Below are positions 50,401 to 59,985 of a stretch of DNA of 64,000 bases, one piece after another. A program made the position numbers and the translations under genes. The stretch comes from Hydrangea macrophylla (taxonomy: Eukaryota > Streptophyta > Magnoliopsida > Cornales > Hydrangeaceae), in NCBI GenBank assembly GCA_033977485.1, contig CM066991.1, forward strand, positions 130,839,999 to 130,903,998, in the 5' to 3' direction. How positions within the stretch are numbered: the first letter of the stretch is position 1; the number at the start of each line of letters is the position of its first letter. The notes under the pieces are model-generated. The model saw nothing but the letters and a program-made list of their open reading frames with translations, did not search any database and was not told the origin of the DNA.

Positions 50401-50499
50401 AGATGCTTCACCAGCGCCGGTACTGCACCCCCATCCACTATAACATTCACAACTTCCTCTGCCAACACAACAGATCAAGCACAATTCATGCATACATAC

Positions 50500-50547
<48 letters not shown>

Positions 50548-50827
50548 GAAGAGATCGGAGAGTAAATTATATAAAGGTACCATTTTTGGCGAGCTCGGCG
50601 AGGACGTGAGTGGCTCGCTTAGCGGCGGATCGATCGGCTTCCTTCCAAGAGAAAGTGGTGTTGAGGATATTAACCTGCGCACCGACCTCGCACAATAGCG
50701 CCTGACGGGAGTCGCCGGAGGAGGGCAAAGAGATCTCTCTCACTTCGCCGAAATCATCCTCCAGTTTCCGTTTTTGCCCCTTCCTCTCCGGTAGATATTC
50801 TTTGTCCCGTCGCTTCTGAAACTCCAT
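40671..50827 (-). CDS. ARIA/ABAP1-like: Armadillo-repeat/BTB protein of the ARIA / ABAP1 type, 19 exons
   Basis: Exons in transcript order: 50827-50581, 50458-50298, 48732-48560, 48474-48354, 48241-48167, 48059-47965, 47828-47753, 47376-47269, 46652-46524, 45989-45921, 45806-45747, 45606-45483, 45087-44948, 43680-43617, 43457-43378, 43040-42976, 42890-42773, 42682-42558, 40764-40671. All phases fit and give 707 residues; Arabidopsis ARIA has about 710. An NLS-like RKGQKRKLEDD (15-25) precedes armadillo repeats from about 60 to 500 (NVIVDGGAVPALVKHL; GALPHLVN; LPTLILML). A BTB/POZ domain covers about 530-640 (LSDVTFLVEG, FYAHRICLLASSDAFRAMF, FIYTGSV). ARIA binds the ABA factor ABF2; ABAP1 represses DNA replication licensing. 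The C-terminus (YSHLIQSITPEIHNYF...) is divergent but keeps the family PEI.xYF motif. Intron 12 is GC-AG with a duplicated donor. ARIA versus ABAP1 is unresolved. Confidence 0.95.
40976..41146. mobile_element. Mutator-type foldback MITE, copy E (intron 18 of the ARM/BTB gene)
   Basis: A 171-bp element with ends GAGTAAAGATTGGGACACAC and the complement of GGGTAATACTTGAGACACAC. Flanks ATATGTAAA and GTATGTAAA form a 9-bp duplication with one mismatch. The centre (CACTGGATCCCACAGTG) matches copies B, C and G. Confidence 0.85.
42372..42473 (-). other. Intronic hairpin with 27-bp perfect stem, small-RNA-precursor-like
   Basis: The stem 42387-42413 pairs perfectly with 42435-42461, around a 21-nt loop. 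Pairing extends outward through TTTCTC/GAGAAA to CACAATT/AATTGTG with a small bulge, giving about 40 paired bases over 102 nt. It lies in intron 18, 85 nt after the donor of exon 18, so it would be transcribed with the host gene. Its ends do not match any MITE family in the window, and I recognise no known miRNA sequence. Confidence 0.5.
43905..44045. repeat. Imperfect local duplication in intron 13
   Basis: ATCTGCAGATAAAGCAGGC and GTTAAGAGCCCTTTAA each occur twice within 140 bp, in an interleaved order, pointing to a local duplication followed by rearrangement. Confidence 0.7.
45144..45315. mobile_element. Tourist-like MITE in intron 12
   Basis: Ends GAGCCTGTTTGGGAAAGC and CAAGCGGGCTC are inverted, with TAA at 45141-45143 and 45316-45318. 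Same family as 7505-7677. Confidence 0.85.
45232..45499. repeat. 134-bp tandem duplication spanning MITE half, intron start and exon 12 edge
   Basis: The unit starting AGCTATTTAAAAAATCTG at 45232 recurs at 45366. Each unit contains the right half of the Tourist-like MITE, the intron 12 start and the last bases of exon 12 (minus-strand TTCATTGAGAACGA). The exon edge and GC donor are therefore present twice, at 45483/45482 (used) and 45349/45348 (in the intron). Confidence 0.85.
46036..46330. repeat. Dispersed repeat in intron 9, related to 8140-8412
   Basis: It shares TCAAGGCTCAAAATGTT, CCACTTAAAACTG and ATTCTAACA in collinear order with intron 7 of the remodeller gene. The element class is unknown. 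Confidence 0.6.
47398..47457. repeat. (GA)n microsatellite in intron 7 of the ARM/BTB gene
   Basis: About 30 GA units lie just upstream, in transcript sense, of exon 8, forming a CT-rich tract 20 bp before the 3' splice site at 47377-47378. Confidence 0.9.
48733..50297. other. Intron 2 of the ARM/BTB gene (1.56 kb)
   Basis: No mobile-element ends are recognised. A CGCG-alternating TGTGTGCGCGCGCGC tract lies at 50260-50275 and an open-chromatin-like AT-rich stretch at 49300-50200. Confidence 0.5.
50505..50543. repeat. (TG)n microsatellite in intron 1 of the ARM/BTB gene
   Basis: About 20 TG units lie inside the 122-bp intron 1, making up a third of it. Confidence 0.9.
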
Positions 50828-51098
50828 GGAAATCAGGTGAGAGAGAGGGGGATATTGTTCAGAGTTGGAGGATAATTGGGTTAGAAAAATTAGAATAGAA
50901 CCAGATCCAGGGGTAATTTGGTAATTATGAACTCAAAGTTTGCTTTTTTTTTTTTTTTTTTTCCTTTTTTTTTCCTCTCTTTTTGTCGGGATAACTGCAC
51001 AGACATTTGAAGATTTTTCGTGTGCTTTGACAAGAAATGGAAGGGGGAATAAAAAAAAAAAAAAAAAGAACGGGGAGTTCGCTAATTTGGTTTGATTA

Positions 51099-51485
51099 GA
51101 GCAACTCTAATCACATTATTCATATTTAATTTTTAGCTATTTTGGGAGTCAAAGTAAATTTTTTGAGCTCCAATGAATTCTCCAAATGGTTCTCTATTTT
51201 TGAGAACCCCTTTTTGGTTCTCCATATTTGAGAAGAGAGAGTGTGAATATGAGTAATTACCTATAAGTAAAATAATAAAAAATAATACATATCATATTCA
51301 TTTAAGGAGAGAGAGTGCATTAAAATTTTCAACTTTTGCATAAAAATTAATATAATAATTCATACCTCCCTATAATGGAGAACATGATTGGAGTTGGGGG
51401 CTTAAAACTAATTAGCTAAAATAGCTTTTTAGCTATTTTGGCAAAAAAATTAGAGAATTTTTAGGTAATGTGGTTGGAGATGCTC
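51099..51485. mobile_element. Tourist-like MITE upstream of the ARM/BTB gene
   Basis: Ends GAGCAACTCTAATCACATTA and TAATGTGGTTGGAGATGCTC are inverted, with TTA at 51096-51098 and 51486-51488. It sits about 270 bp upstream of the start codon and may overlap the promoter. Confidence 0.85.
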
Positions 51486-51488
51486 TTA

Positions 51489-53218
51489 CATTGCTATTCT
51501 TGTTTTCTATTTTATGAAGTTGAAAACGTTTTTGGAAATCAATTTGTTTTTCTTTTCTTTAAAACAAAAAATAGAATAAAATAGAATACATGTTTGGTAT
51601 GATTTGTTTTTCGTTTAAAAATACAAGGAAAAAAAAAAGGGCCCCGGAGGGGGCAGGGTTCATAATTTATCACACGAGTCTAAACTTTTTATTTGTGTGT
51701 TCAATGTCCTAAAAACGTGATCAACAATTAATTATTAACTTTTCAGGGCAATTTATGATACAAATTATCTATTTTAAAAATAGAAATTTGCTACAGTATT
51801 AAATACCAAATTAGGAGAATTATCTATATTATAAATTAGAACTTTGTCCTACTAGGACAAGTGACTAGGATAAGATAATGTGACTAAAATGGTATTTGGC
51901 TGAGTTGGATTGTTGAGTTGGAGTAATATTTTGGAACCCTCAACCCCTATCTCACTATTCTGCCTAAATACCCATCTCTCTCTCCCTCTCTCTCTGTCTC
52001 TCTCTCACAACCCCCCTCGCATTCTGCCTCACAGAATCACACCCAGTCCCGTCTCTCTCTTCTCTCTCTCTCTCTACCTCACCTAGAATCACACCACCAT
52101 CTTTGGGTGAGCAATTTTGGGGTGAGCAAAAATGCATTCTAATTTCAATATTCTTAATATATATATTTTTTACCACTTTAATGCAATCTTTGTGTGTTTC
52201 TCAACAGCCAAGCACACAGAGGTTAGAATTCTGAGATAAATTTTGATCATTGGATTGTTTTGTTAAGGGAAGAGAGATATTTTTTACCCAATGCCATTGC
52301 AAAGCAACCCGTTAAAGTCATAAATAAATAAATAAAGTCCCCTGTTAGTTTGGGTCTCCAAGACGAGAAGCAATTTTCAAAGAAAAAAAAGTTGAATACT
52401 ATGGTTTAGACTTTTATGATTTTATTTGTGTTAATTTGTGGAAGGAACGAAACACTTAGAAAATGAATTTTCTAAAGATTAACTTCAGTGCTTTGTTGTT
52501 TTCTTAAATTTATGAGCAATATTGGGATACTTGGAGAAAGATTTGGTTTGGTTTCCAAAAGGTGCATTTTTAGATCTTATATCATATGCATATTGATATT
52601 ATATTTTGTCAAGATCAAGTTAAGTTATTCAGAGGACAATTGAAGTAGCAGAGAGATATTATGGGAACTTTGACGTATTTCTCTGTGACATTATTGTCCT
52701 TTTGTAGGCTAATAGCATAATTTCGTTTTAGGTGGTTTTCTTGGTGAAGAACTGTGTCTGTGTGTGTTTTTTTAAACCTTTTATTCATGTTCATTGTTGA
52801 TTGTATCATCTACTGAAAAACTATGTTGTAAGCTTTAATTTTTCAGATTTGAAATGTGATACAAGAGAACAATCGAATTGTTATATTTCTCCTGTTTGCT
52901 TCTACTTTCTAGCATTGAAAATCAATTCTGAATTTGCCTTAGTTTAATTAACCCCACACCACCCCCACCCCCCTCCTTTTTTTTTTTTTTTCCTTCTTTC
53001 TACCATGCTCTCACGGTTCGAATTGTTCAGTAGTGGCTTTAGCCACGGGCAATACCTAGTTTGATTATAAGACAAGACAAAATCTACTTTTGTGGGAAGT
53101 CCATTGCATAGGTAATGTTGCTAGACAAGCCATTGAATGCATTCACTAGCCAAGATTTATGGCGAATTTACCCTTACACATACCTACTTACTCTCTCTCT
53201 CTCTCTCTCTCTCTCTCT
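51489..53218. other. AT-rich intergenic DNA
   Basis: There are CT-rich stretches at 51975-52080 and poly-T runs at 52978-52991. No gene, tRNA or element end is supported. Confidence 0.4.
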
Positions 53219-53330
53219 ACAGATTTACAGAGCACCGATAGAAAGTGCAAGGATCTGTTCTCTCTTTCTCTCTACAGATTTACAGAGTACCGATAGAAAG
53301 TGCAAGGATCTGTTCTCTCTCTCTCTTTCT
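53219..53330. repeat. Two-copy tandem duplication, period about 55 bp
   Basis: ACAGATTTACAGAGCACCGA at 53219 recurs at 53274 with one change, and each copy ends in TCTGTTCTCTCT. A third partial copy (AGATTTACATAGCACC) lies at 53360 after a TA tract. Confidence 0.85.
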
Positions 53331-53433
53331 ATATATATATATATATATATATATATCTAGATTTACATAGCACCATCAACGTCAAAAGGTGTGAGGACCA
53401 AACTACACCTGCTCCTCCGTCGACCGGTATGTA

Positions 53434-53715
53434 GTGGACTACAAGTTTCTCCGCTTCAATCCATCATCAATTGATGAGATTCAGCCCTTGAAACAACATT
53501 CAGAGGAGTTCACAGCTTGTGTTGTCCATTACGTCAAATCTAAGCATCTAAGGGTTGAGAATGGTTTTTTACATTCTCGCTCTACCTTGTTGGAGGAAGT
53601 CCACAGGAGTTTTCAGAGATCAAGTTCGATCCATGAAAAAAAGGGTTCAGGTAGGTTTGATTTTGAGTGGATAAGTGATTTTGGGGGTTGGGGCCTATTT
53701 ATGAAATTGTTTTGA
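53434..53715 (+). other. Open frame of 93 codons, unrecognised
   Basis: An ATG-initiated frame with balanced amino-acid composition (LKQHSEEFTACVVHYVKSK) is flanked by tandem repeats on both sides. The composition is less biased than neighbouring random frames, but no domain is recognised. It could be a degenerate exon or transposon piece. Confidence 0.2.
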
Positions 53716-53749
53716 GAAGTTTGAATTTCAATGTAATGTGGGAATTATT

Positions 53750-53965
53750 TATGAAATTTATGAAGTTCTCAAACTAAGTTTGAGAAATTTCTCAGAAAAT
53801 TATTTGTGAAATTTATGGAGTTCTCAAACTAATTTGGTAATAATCTTGAGAAATTTCTCAAAAAATTATTTGTGATATTTATGTTGTTCTCAAACTAATT
53901 TTGATAATCTTGAGAAATTTCTCAAGAAATTATTTGTGAAATTTCTCAAGAAATTAGTTGAGAAA
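53750..53965. repeat. Minisatellite of about 65 bp with inverted TTGAGAAATTTCTCAA cores
   Basis: Three degenerate units contain GTTCTCAAACTAA, TTGAGAAATTTCTCA and ATTATTTGTGA. The TTGAGAAATTTCTCAA core is itself a palindrome. Confidence 0.75.
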
Positions 53966-55048
53966 TCTGCTTTCAACACATAGATTGAGGTCGGAATTTG
54001 TTCAACACCAAACAAATTTGTTTGAAACACACAATCTTGGATGAGTAGTCGAAGGGTGTGGTTTTGGACTTTGGAGTGAGATTAATGTCGATGAGATTAT
54101 GGTTTGGAAGGCCCTAACATGATGTGAAAGAATGCATGTTAATTCTGATAGCCACCATGACTCAATGCTAACACACTCACTAACTTCCATGTATTCCTCT
54201 ATATGTAATCCGCATCACTTTCTCTCTCATTTCTTTGTATATCAATTTCTATACTCTTACATGAATAAGTTTAATGATTTGAATTTGGGATGATGCTGTG
54301 AAATTTATAAAATAAGACCTTGTTTGGAGAAATTTTCTCAAAACTAATTGTTTATAAATTTGTCAAACTGTTTGTGACTTTTCATTTTTTTTTTGTTCAG
54401 AATTCCTCAAATATTGTCGATTTGCAGTAAATTTTTGTATTTTTTATTTGGTTTAGTTGCTATTGTATTTTTCGGTATGGTCAATGTCTTGTTCATGACA
54501 AATCACGGTGATCGGAAGGTGTTCGTCGGCGATAGAGATGGTAGCTGGTCAGTGACTGAAAGAGATGAGGGGCGATAAATGTGTGTGTGGTACGTTCGAG
54601 AGGGTTCTTTCCCACGAATGGGCATTTTTGTCCAATTTTTTTGCACGTACCTTTCACTGTAAATTTTTTCTTGCTAGACCTTATCTTGTATAAGTACTAC
54701 AAAATGGATTTATCACTAATTGTCCCTTTTAAAAAAGATGGTTATGTATTGTGCAAACTTTTTAGAAGAATTATGAAATTTTCATTAAATCTGAATGGAC
54801 TTCATGCATCAAGTGGGTCAAAACACCTACATACCTGTTCAATCAAATTGTACATTTTGGACTCTAAAATATGTCTATACCTAACAACTAATTAAAATTA
54901 GAATACTGTAAAATAATTCTATGCTGAGAGTGGTAAAAGTAATTTTATTTTACATCTTTATAAAACTACTTGGTTTACCACTACAATTTTAATGAGGTGA
55001 TAAATTTTTTCCACAACGTAAAAGTGCATAGTTTTAGAGATGTAGTAT

Positions 55049-55131
55049 GATAACATTTTAAATGGATGCCCCCCCCCCCCCCCCCCCCCCCCCCATAACA
55101 TTTTAAATGGATGCCCCCCCCCCCCCCCCCC
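55049..55131. repeat. Two tandem units ending in long poly-C tracts
   Basis: ATAACATTTTAAATGGATG followed by 26 C, then the same 19-bp unit followed by 18 C. The structure suggests duplication through the homopolymer. Confidence 0.9.
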
Positions 55132-55245
55132 GCTCTCTTTTTTTTTTTGGGTCAAATAACCATGCAAAACTTAAGAAAAACAATAAATTAAATAGAAATA
55201 TAAATAAAATGTCGCAATCAAAGAAACTTATAAAAATTTTGAAAA

Positions 55246-55417
55246 GGGAAATGTTTGGTACACATACTTTTTGACACATTATGCTTTAAACACATGTATC
55301 TTGTGCTGTTTGAATTTTTCACACTTTTCTATACACTACTTACACAACACAAGGTACATGCATTTAAAGCTGTGTGTCAAAAAATGTTTCAAAAAGTATG
55401 TGTATGTAACACTACTC
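55246..55417. mobile_element. Mutator-type foldback MITE, copy F
   Basis: A 172-bp element with ends GGGAAATGTTTGGTACACAT and the complement of GAGTAGTGTTACATACACAT. The 9-bp duplication TTTTGAAAA is perfect (55237-55245 and 55418-55426). The centre (TTTTTCACACTTTTCTATAC) is shared with copy H at 63386. Confidence 0.9.
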
Positions 55418-55426
55418 TTTTGAAAA

Positions 55427-56879
55427 AGGTAGGCAAAAGTGCATGGGAGTTGTGAGGGTAGGGCCCAAGGAAATGTTGGATCCAGCCCATTTACTGGTAC
55501 TCATGCACGTCGAATTGTTGGGCCTCTTCGTGGCTCGCACTAATGTGCCATCGTGCTCACAAGTCACAACGATGACACTGAATGCATAGTAGTGAAGAAA
55601 TTATTAAGCGACACAAAAACACCACATCAGTATGATGACATAGTGTGATACTCAATCAGATGATTTCATGTAGCTCACACTCTTTGGTGGCCATAACAAT
55701 TAGTTACTTTCCATGATTCGGTGTTCACGCCTCCACCATTTGAAACGTGTCCCATATTTTTAGAGGACACATGGTCCAATGTGAATGTCTGAATGAGGCG
55801 TGACACCAAATTATCATAGAACTGCTATAATTTTCAAATTTAATGTATAAGAACTTTGATAGTTGTATCATATTACAGTGTCAATGATCATGATATCACA
55901 TACTATTCTTGATACCATTATAATAGCATATGGAACATCCCAAATATTAGCATCCTACCATTATGTTCATCACATAAATGTTATATTCATTTATATTAAA
56001 GAACCATAATTTTTATCTATCTTTTACCGTGAGTGTTGTAAGATGACATAATTAAACGTTTTGAATTTAATTTCACGTATACTTGTACATTCTCATTGGA
56101 TTGCCGATTTGGCAAATTGATAGGCTTTTTGGCACACAAGGGTTTAGTACCCTCTGTCATGCGGCTTCGAGCAAAAGAATAATTTTGACTGGTCAAATCC
56201 CACATAACCTCTTAGAGCATCATTGAGTAGCTTTAGTTTGTTGTACATGATGAGAGCATTTGTAATGGTGTAATGACCAAATAGCTTATACTGTAGTTTG
56301 GGAGTAACACGGCACACTATGTGCCTTCGAATGAAATGAAAACTTTGCACCCAAAAGAAGAAGAAGAAGCTCAAACAGCTCACATTGTGCTGTTTGGGAG
56401 TGGCACGACTGTGTTTGCCATTTGACTGAAATTAAAACTTTGCAACCAAAAAAAAAAAAACCCCATACGGCACAGACTGTGTCGTGCTTTGAATGAAACC
56501 AAGCATACAATAGTTTTAGGTTCCACTAACGGTACTCCTTAAGTTTGTTGTATAGCTTACACTTTTGTTAGTGTCCCAATGCTAAGTCTCACTCCTGGTT
56601 AGAGGTGGGACAACACTGCCACTGCCCAGTACTGCCATTTGGTTTCGGGTCAGGATTGTTTTTGTTGTCTGGCCTCAGACGACATTTCTATGCCATTTGA
56701 CTGTATATTAAACGAAATTAGCTGAAGAGTAAACTTAAGTTTGCGTACAATACGCTATATTAGGTTGCTATTTAACAAACATCGTTGAAATACGTCGGTA
56801 TAGTAACTCCCCTAATTAAGTCTACGAACTAACACCTGCATTAATTAAACCTCAAGTAGATGTAATTATGTGAACATTC
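55427..56879. other. Intergenic DNA, no gene seen
   Basis: Between 56280 and 56500 two imperfect repeats of CTGTTTGGGAGT(A/G)(A/G)CACG with AAACTTTGCA(A/C)CCAAAA occur. They resemble a degraded repeat pair. Confidence 0.45.
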
Positions 56880-57240
56880 ATTTGTTTGAACTTTTTTCTT
56901 TTTATTTCAACTTTCGGCCATTGATTGATATTTGCTTCTCCTAGGAATCCCTTTTTTTTCCAATGCAAGGACACAGTTGCACATTTTAGGGATGAACAGT
57001 ATCACAGTACAGATTTGGTTGCAACCGTCTAATAAAAATTTGGGTAAACATTCATTTACTTGGAAGTTGGAACTTTCGAGCTTTGGCCATTGATTGATGT
57101 ACTTTTCTCTTCTAGGAATCAATTTTTTTTCAAACACTGCACAAATATAGTTAGAGCATTTAGGGATGAACAATGTTACGGTACAGATTTGGTTCTGAAT
57201 TGTTAATTTGTTATGCCAATGGGACCGTCTAATAAAATTT
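56880..57240. repeat. Imperfect tandem duplication, period about 170 bp
   Basis: GGCCATTGATTGAT, CTAGGAATC, TTTAGGGATGAACA, GTACAGATTTGGTT and CCGTCTAATAAAA recur in the same order at about 56918-57025 and 57083-57240. The foldback element copy G is inserted at the end of the second unit. Confidence 0.8.
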
Positions 57241-57414
57241 GGGTAATACTTGGGGCACAACCTTCATATAATTTTCATATAACCTCCCCAAAAGATGCGT
57301 CTATCTCTTTCCTGTGTCACTGTGGGGTCCAGTGACATCACAGGAGAGAGATAGACACATCTTTTGGGGAGGTTGTATGAAAGTTGTATGAAGGTTGTGT
57401 CCCAAATATTACTC
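57241..57414. mobile_element. Mutator-type foldback MITE, copy G
   Basis: A 174-bp element with ends GGGTAATACTTGGGGCACA and the complement of GAGTAATATTTGGGACACA. The 9-bp duplication ATAAAATTT is perfect (57232-57240 and 57415-57423). The arms pair over about 75 bp around the CACTGTGGGGTCCAGTG core. Confidence 0.92.
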
Positions 57415-57589
57415 ATAAAATTTTGGGTCGAGAAATTATCAGTGAGATCGTCAGAATCGTGTCCATCATATTGAGACATTGATTTTATTAACATATCATG
57501 TACCAACCACTTGTTATGTGCCCTCTTGTTTTAAAGGCCACATGACCTACGTGAATGGAACATTATACTATGTTAGTATGATGACGTGG

Positions 57590-58008
57590 TGCAGGGGCAG
57601 ACTTAGGATTTTTGGTCAAGGGGGCCTAAATCATACGGGGGTTCGGGGATAGCTCCCTCGAGGCGAATTTTTTTTGGTCTATTTATACACAATTATGTGT
57701 AAAACTGTAAAATTAGTTTAACACCCCTAATTTGGGGTAAATCATGTAATTTTAGGGGGGTCTATTTCTAAAACTTGTAATATATTACATATAAATTTAG
57801 AATTTTCAAAAATCCAGGGGGACCTATGTCTAAATCCTATAAAATGTTGTATGTAAATCTAGAATTTTTAAAAGTTCAAGAGGGGCCTGTGTGAATTTTA
57901 GGAGGGCTTATTTGTAAAATTTGTAAAATATTACATGTAATTATGTAATTTCCAAAAGTTCAGAGGGGGCCTGTGCCACCCCTGAATTGTACATTGGTCC
58001 GCCCATGC
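57590..58008. mobile_element. Possible hAT-like element with internal tandem repeats
   Basis: It begins CAGGGGCAGACTTAGGAT and ends near GGTCCGCCCATG, which is inverted to CATGGGCGGACC. Between them are three units of about 70 bp with AAATTTGTAAAATATTACAT-like and AGGGGGGCCTGTG-like segments. The 8-bp flanks agree at only half of the positions, so the boundaries are uncertain. Confidence 0.45.
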
Positions 58009-58666
58009 TTGGGTGAGCATTTTGTTTAATCCTGTGTGTCACTGCATTGGCTAATAAGATGCTTGAATGAGCATTAGTAAACCATTTTTTAGGTGAGCGA
58101 AAATGCTCCCTGTTGCTAAAACTGAATGGGTTTCACTTTCACATCAAATTTGTTCATTGTCTTTGTTTCTAAACAGAATTAAGCTTCTTTATTTGGTAAA
58201 AGAGTTCCAATTAGTGCAACAGTTCGGTTTTATCAATATCATGTCAATATCATGTCATTTATAAAATTTATAAAATGAAAACATGGACTTCCATAAGTTG
58301 ACAAGTGACAACAGGAAATGCCTGAAGTAAATTCCTTCATAGTTCTGAAAATAACACCAGCCTTCTTTGATGTGTTTGGTTTAATTAACATTTTTCCCTT
58401 TAGTCAATCAAATGTCTATTAGCAGTTCTAGGGCGACTCCTTTTTTAGACTCACTGAAATTGTCTACATGGAGTTCCAAAAGGGGGTCTGCCCAATTTTT
58501 TCTAATGCCTATTGACCATTAATATTTTTTTTAATTAGAATAAAGTAGTCATTTAATAATTTTTAAACAAAAAATTAGTGTAATTGACTGTCGATTATTC
58601 TCCAAAGTGCATCGTACAAATTAGACGCTAGTTATCCGATAAAATAAATTGAAGCTAGTTATATAA

Positions 58667-58797
58667 GGGCTCACATGGTAACGTTGTGGTTTTTGGTTTT
58701 CAATTTTGATTTTCATTTTTTTGAATAGATCACAGTCAACTCACAATACAAAAAATGGAAATAAAAATTGAAAACCATAAAGTTACCATGGGAGGCC
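58667..58797. mobile_element. Small MITE with GTTACCATG ends
   Basis: ATGGTAACGTTGTGGTTTTT and its extension pair with the right arm AACCATAAAGTTACCAT, and TTTTCAATTTTGATTTTCAT pairs with ATGGAAATAAAAATTGAAAA. The flank is uncertain. Confidence 0.65.
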
Positions 58798-59265
58798 TAA
58801 ATTTTTGAATCAAAAGCATTTTCTTTTATTTCATGAATTCCAAGATTCACATTCATGCTATATACTTGTGCTTTCAATGTAATTATGTGACTATTATATT
58901 ATCTTATGATCTCTAGCTAGCACCCTTACAAAATTAATCAAGCTTTACATTCTAGATATCAACTTCCGAATTGTAGTATTTATATTCTGATCTCTACCAG
59001 TAATAAATTAATAATCCGCAACCCCAAAAAAATTATAATCTTACTGGTTTCTGATGTAAATTGGTTGTTAAGTAGTAAGATCCAACAAAACAAAAATAGA
59101 AGTCAGAATTTACATTGAAACTCATCAGCTCCACAAATAAACAACAGGAAACACAGAACCAAAAAAACAAAAAGAACTTTGAAAATAAAATTGAATTGTA
59201 GAGAAAGAAAGAGAGAAGGAACAATTCTACATGTCAAAGAAAAGCGGTAACTAATTTCCTCATCC

Positions 59266-59985
59266 TCACCTTTCTAGTCTTCCTTTCTTGAGAGAAAACA
59301 GAGGCGGCAAGCCATTACTCTTCCCTTGTGTACAAATGGGAACAACATTAACCACAGGCCTAATTCTTATACTTGAAGATCTTGTTCTGTCCAACCCTTT
59401 AACTATCCTCTTCACATGTTTCTCTCTGTTTCCTTTCCTTTCCTTTCCTTCATCAATGGAAGGTAAATCACCTAACGAACTCGAAGAAGACGTAGACGAA
59501 GATGGGGACAGAGTTGAAGCTCTCTGCTTCTTCAATCTCAGCAATTCTTTCCACAAAACAGTACATTTAGGTGGTCTCGGAGATGGGTCATCATCAATAA
59601 ACCAATTCACCTTAATTTCTTCCTTGTTCACCTCTTCTTTTTCCTTTCCCTCCTTTTTATTAGTACTATTATCAATAATATCACTCTTTAGACTGATCTT
59701 GCTCAGTTTCTTCTCTGTTTGGCTGATTTGCCAAAAGGGTAGTAATTTTCCTTCGAAAATTAGCTCATCAGCTGTTGTCATTGTTTGGGGATTCATATTG
59801 CTGGAGAGGAATTCAAACTCTCCTCTCTCTGATTTCTCTTTCTCAATTTCTCTGTTAATTTGAGAACTTGGGGTTATGGAAATGTAGTTTTTCTCATCAA
59901 GAAAATCTGCTGAGAAGGAAATTCTTGGGCTACAATTTGGCTCGAGAGGTTTATGGGTTGTTTGGGTGATTTCCAGAGAAACCAT
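59266..59985 (-). CDS. DUF1645-type plant protein of unknown function
   Basis: A single exon of 239 residues. Features typical of the plant DUF1645 family are the N-terminal RISFSADFLDEKN (21-33), ADELIFEGKLLPFW (72-85) and the block PPKCTVLWKELLRLKKQR (138-155), followed by a Ser-rich stretch (159-171) and a Lys/Arg-rich C-terminal half. There is no signal peptide or membrane segment. The middle is highly charged (Lys/Glu) and probably disordered. The ATG at 59983-59985 gives the usual family N-terminus. The opposite strand has a long open frame (59288-59863), a shadow of the biased codon composition. Function is not established; some relatives are reported as stress- or growth-related. Confidence 0.85.
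   Translation of the reverse strand: MVSLEITQTTHKPLEPNCSPRISFSADFLDEKNYISITPSSQINREIEKEKSERGEFEFLSSNMNPQTMTTADELIFEGKLLPFWQISQTEKKLSKISLKSDIIDNSTNKKEGKEKEEVNKEEIKVNWFIDDDPSPRPPKCTVLWKELLRLKKQRASTLSPSSSTSSSSSLGDLPSIDEGKERKGNREKHVKRIVKGLDRTRSSSIRIRPVVNVVPICTQGKSNGLPPLFSLKKGRLER

Noticed and set aside
55069..55131. Interrupted direct repeat as a possible CRISPR-like array
   Set aside because: Only two units, plant nuclear context and homopolymer spacers; it is a slipped duplication.
59288..59863. 191-codon plus-strand frame opposite the DUF1645 gene
   Set aside because: It is an antisense shadow; the minus strand carries the recognised family motifs.
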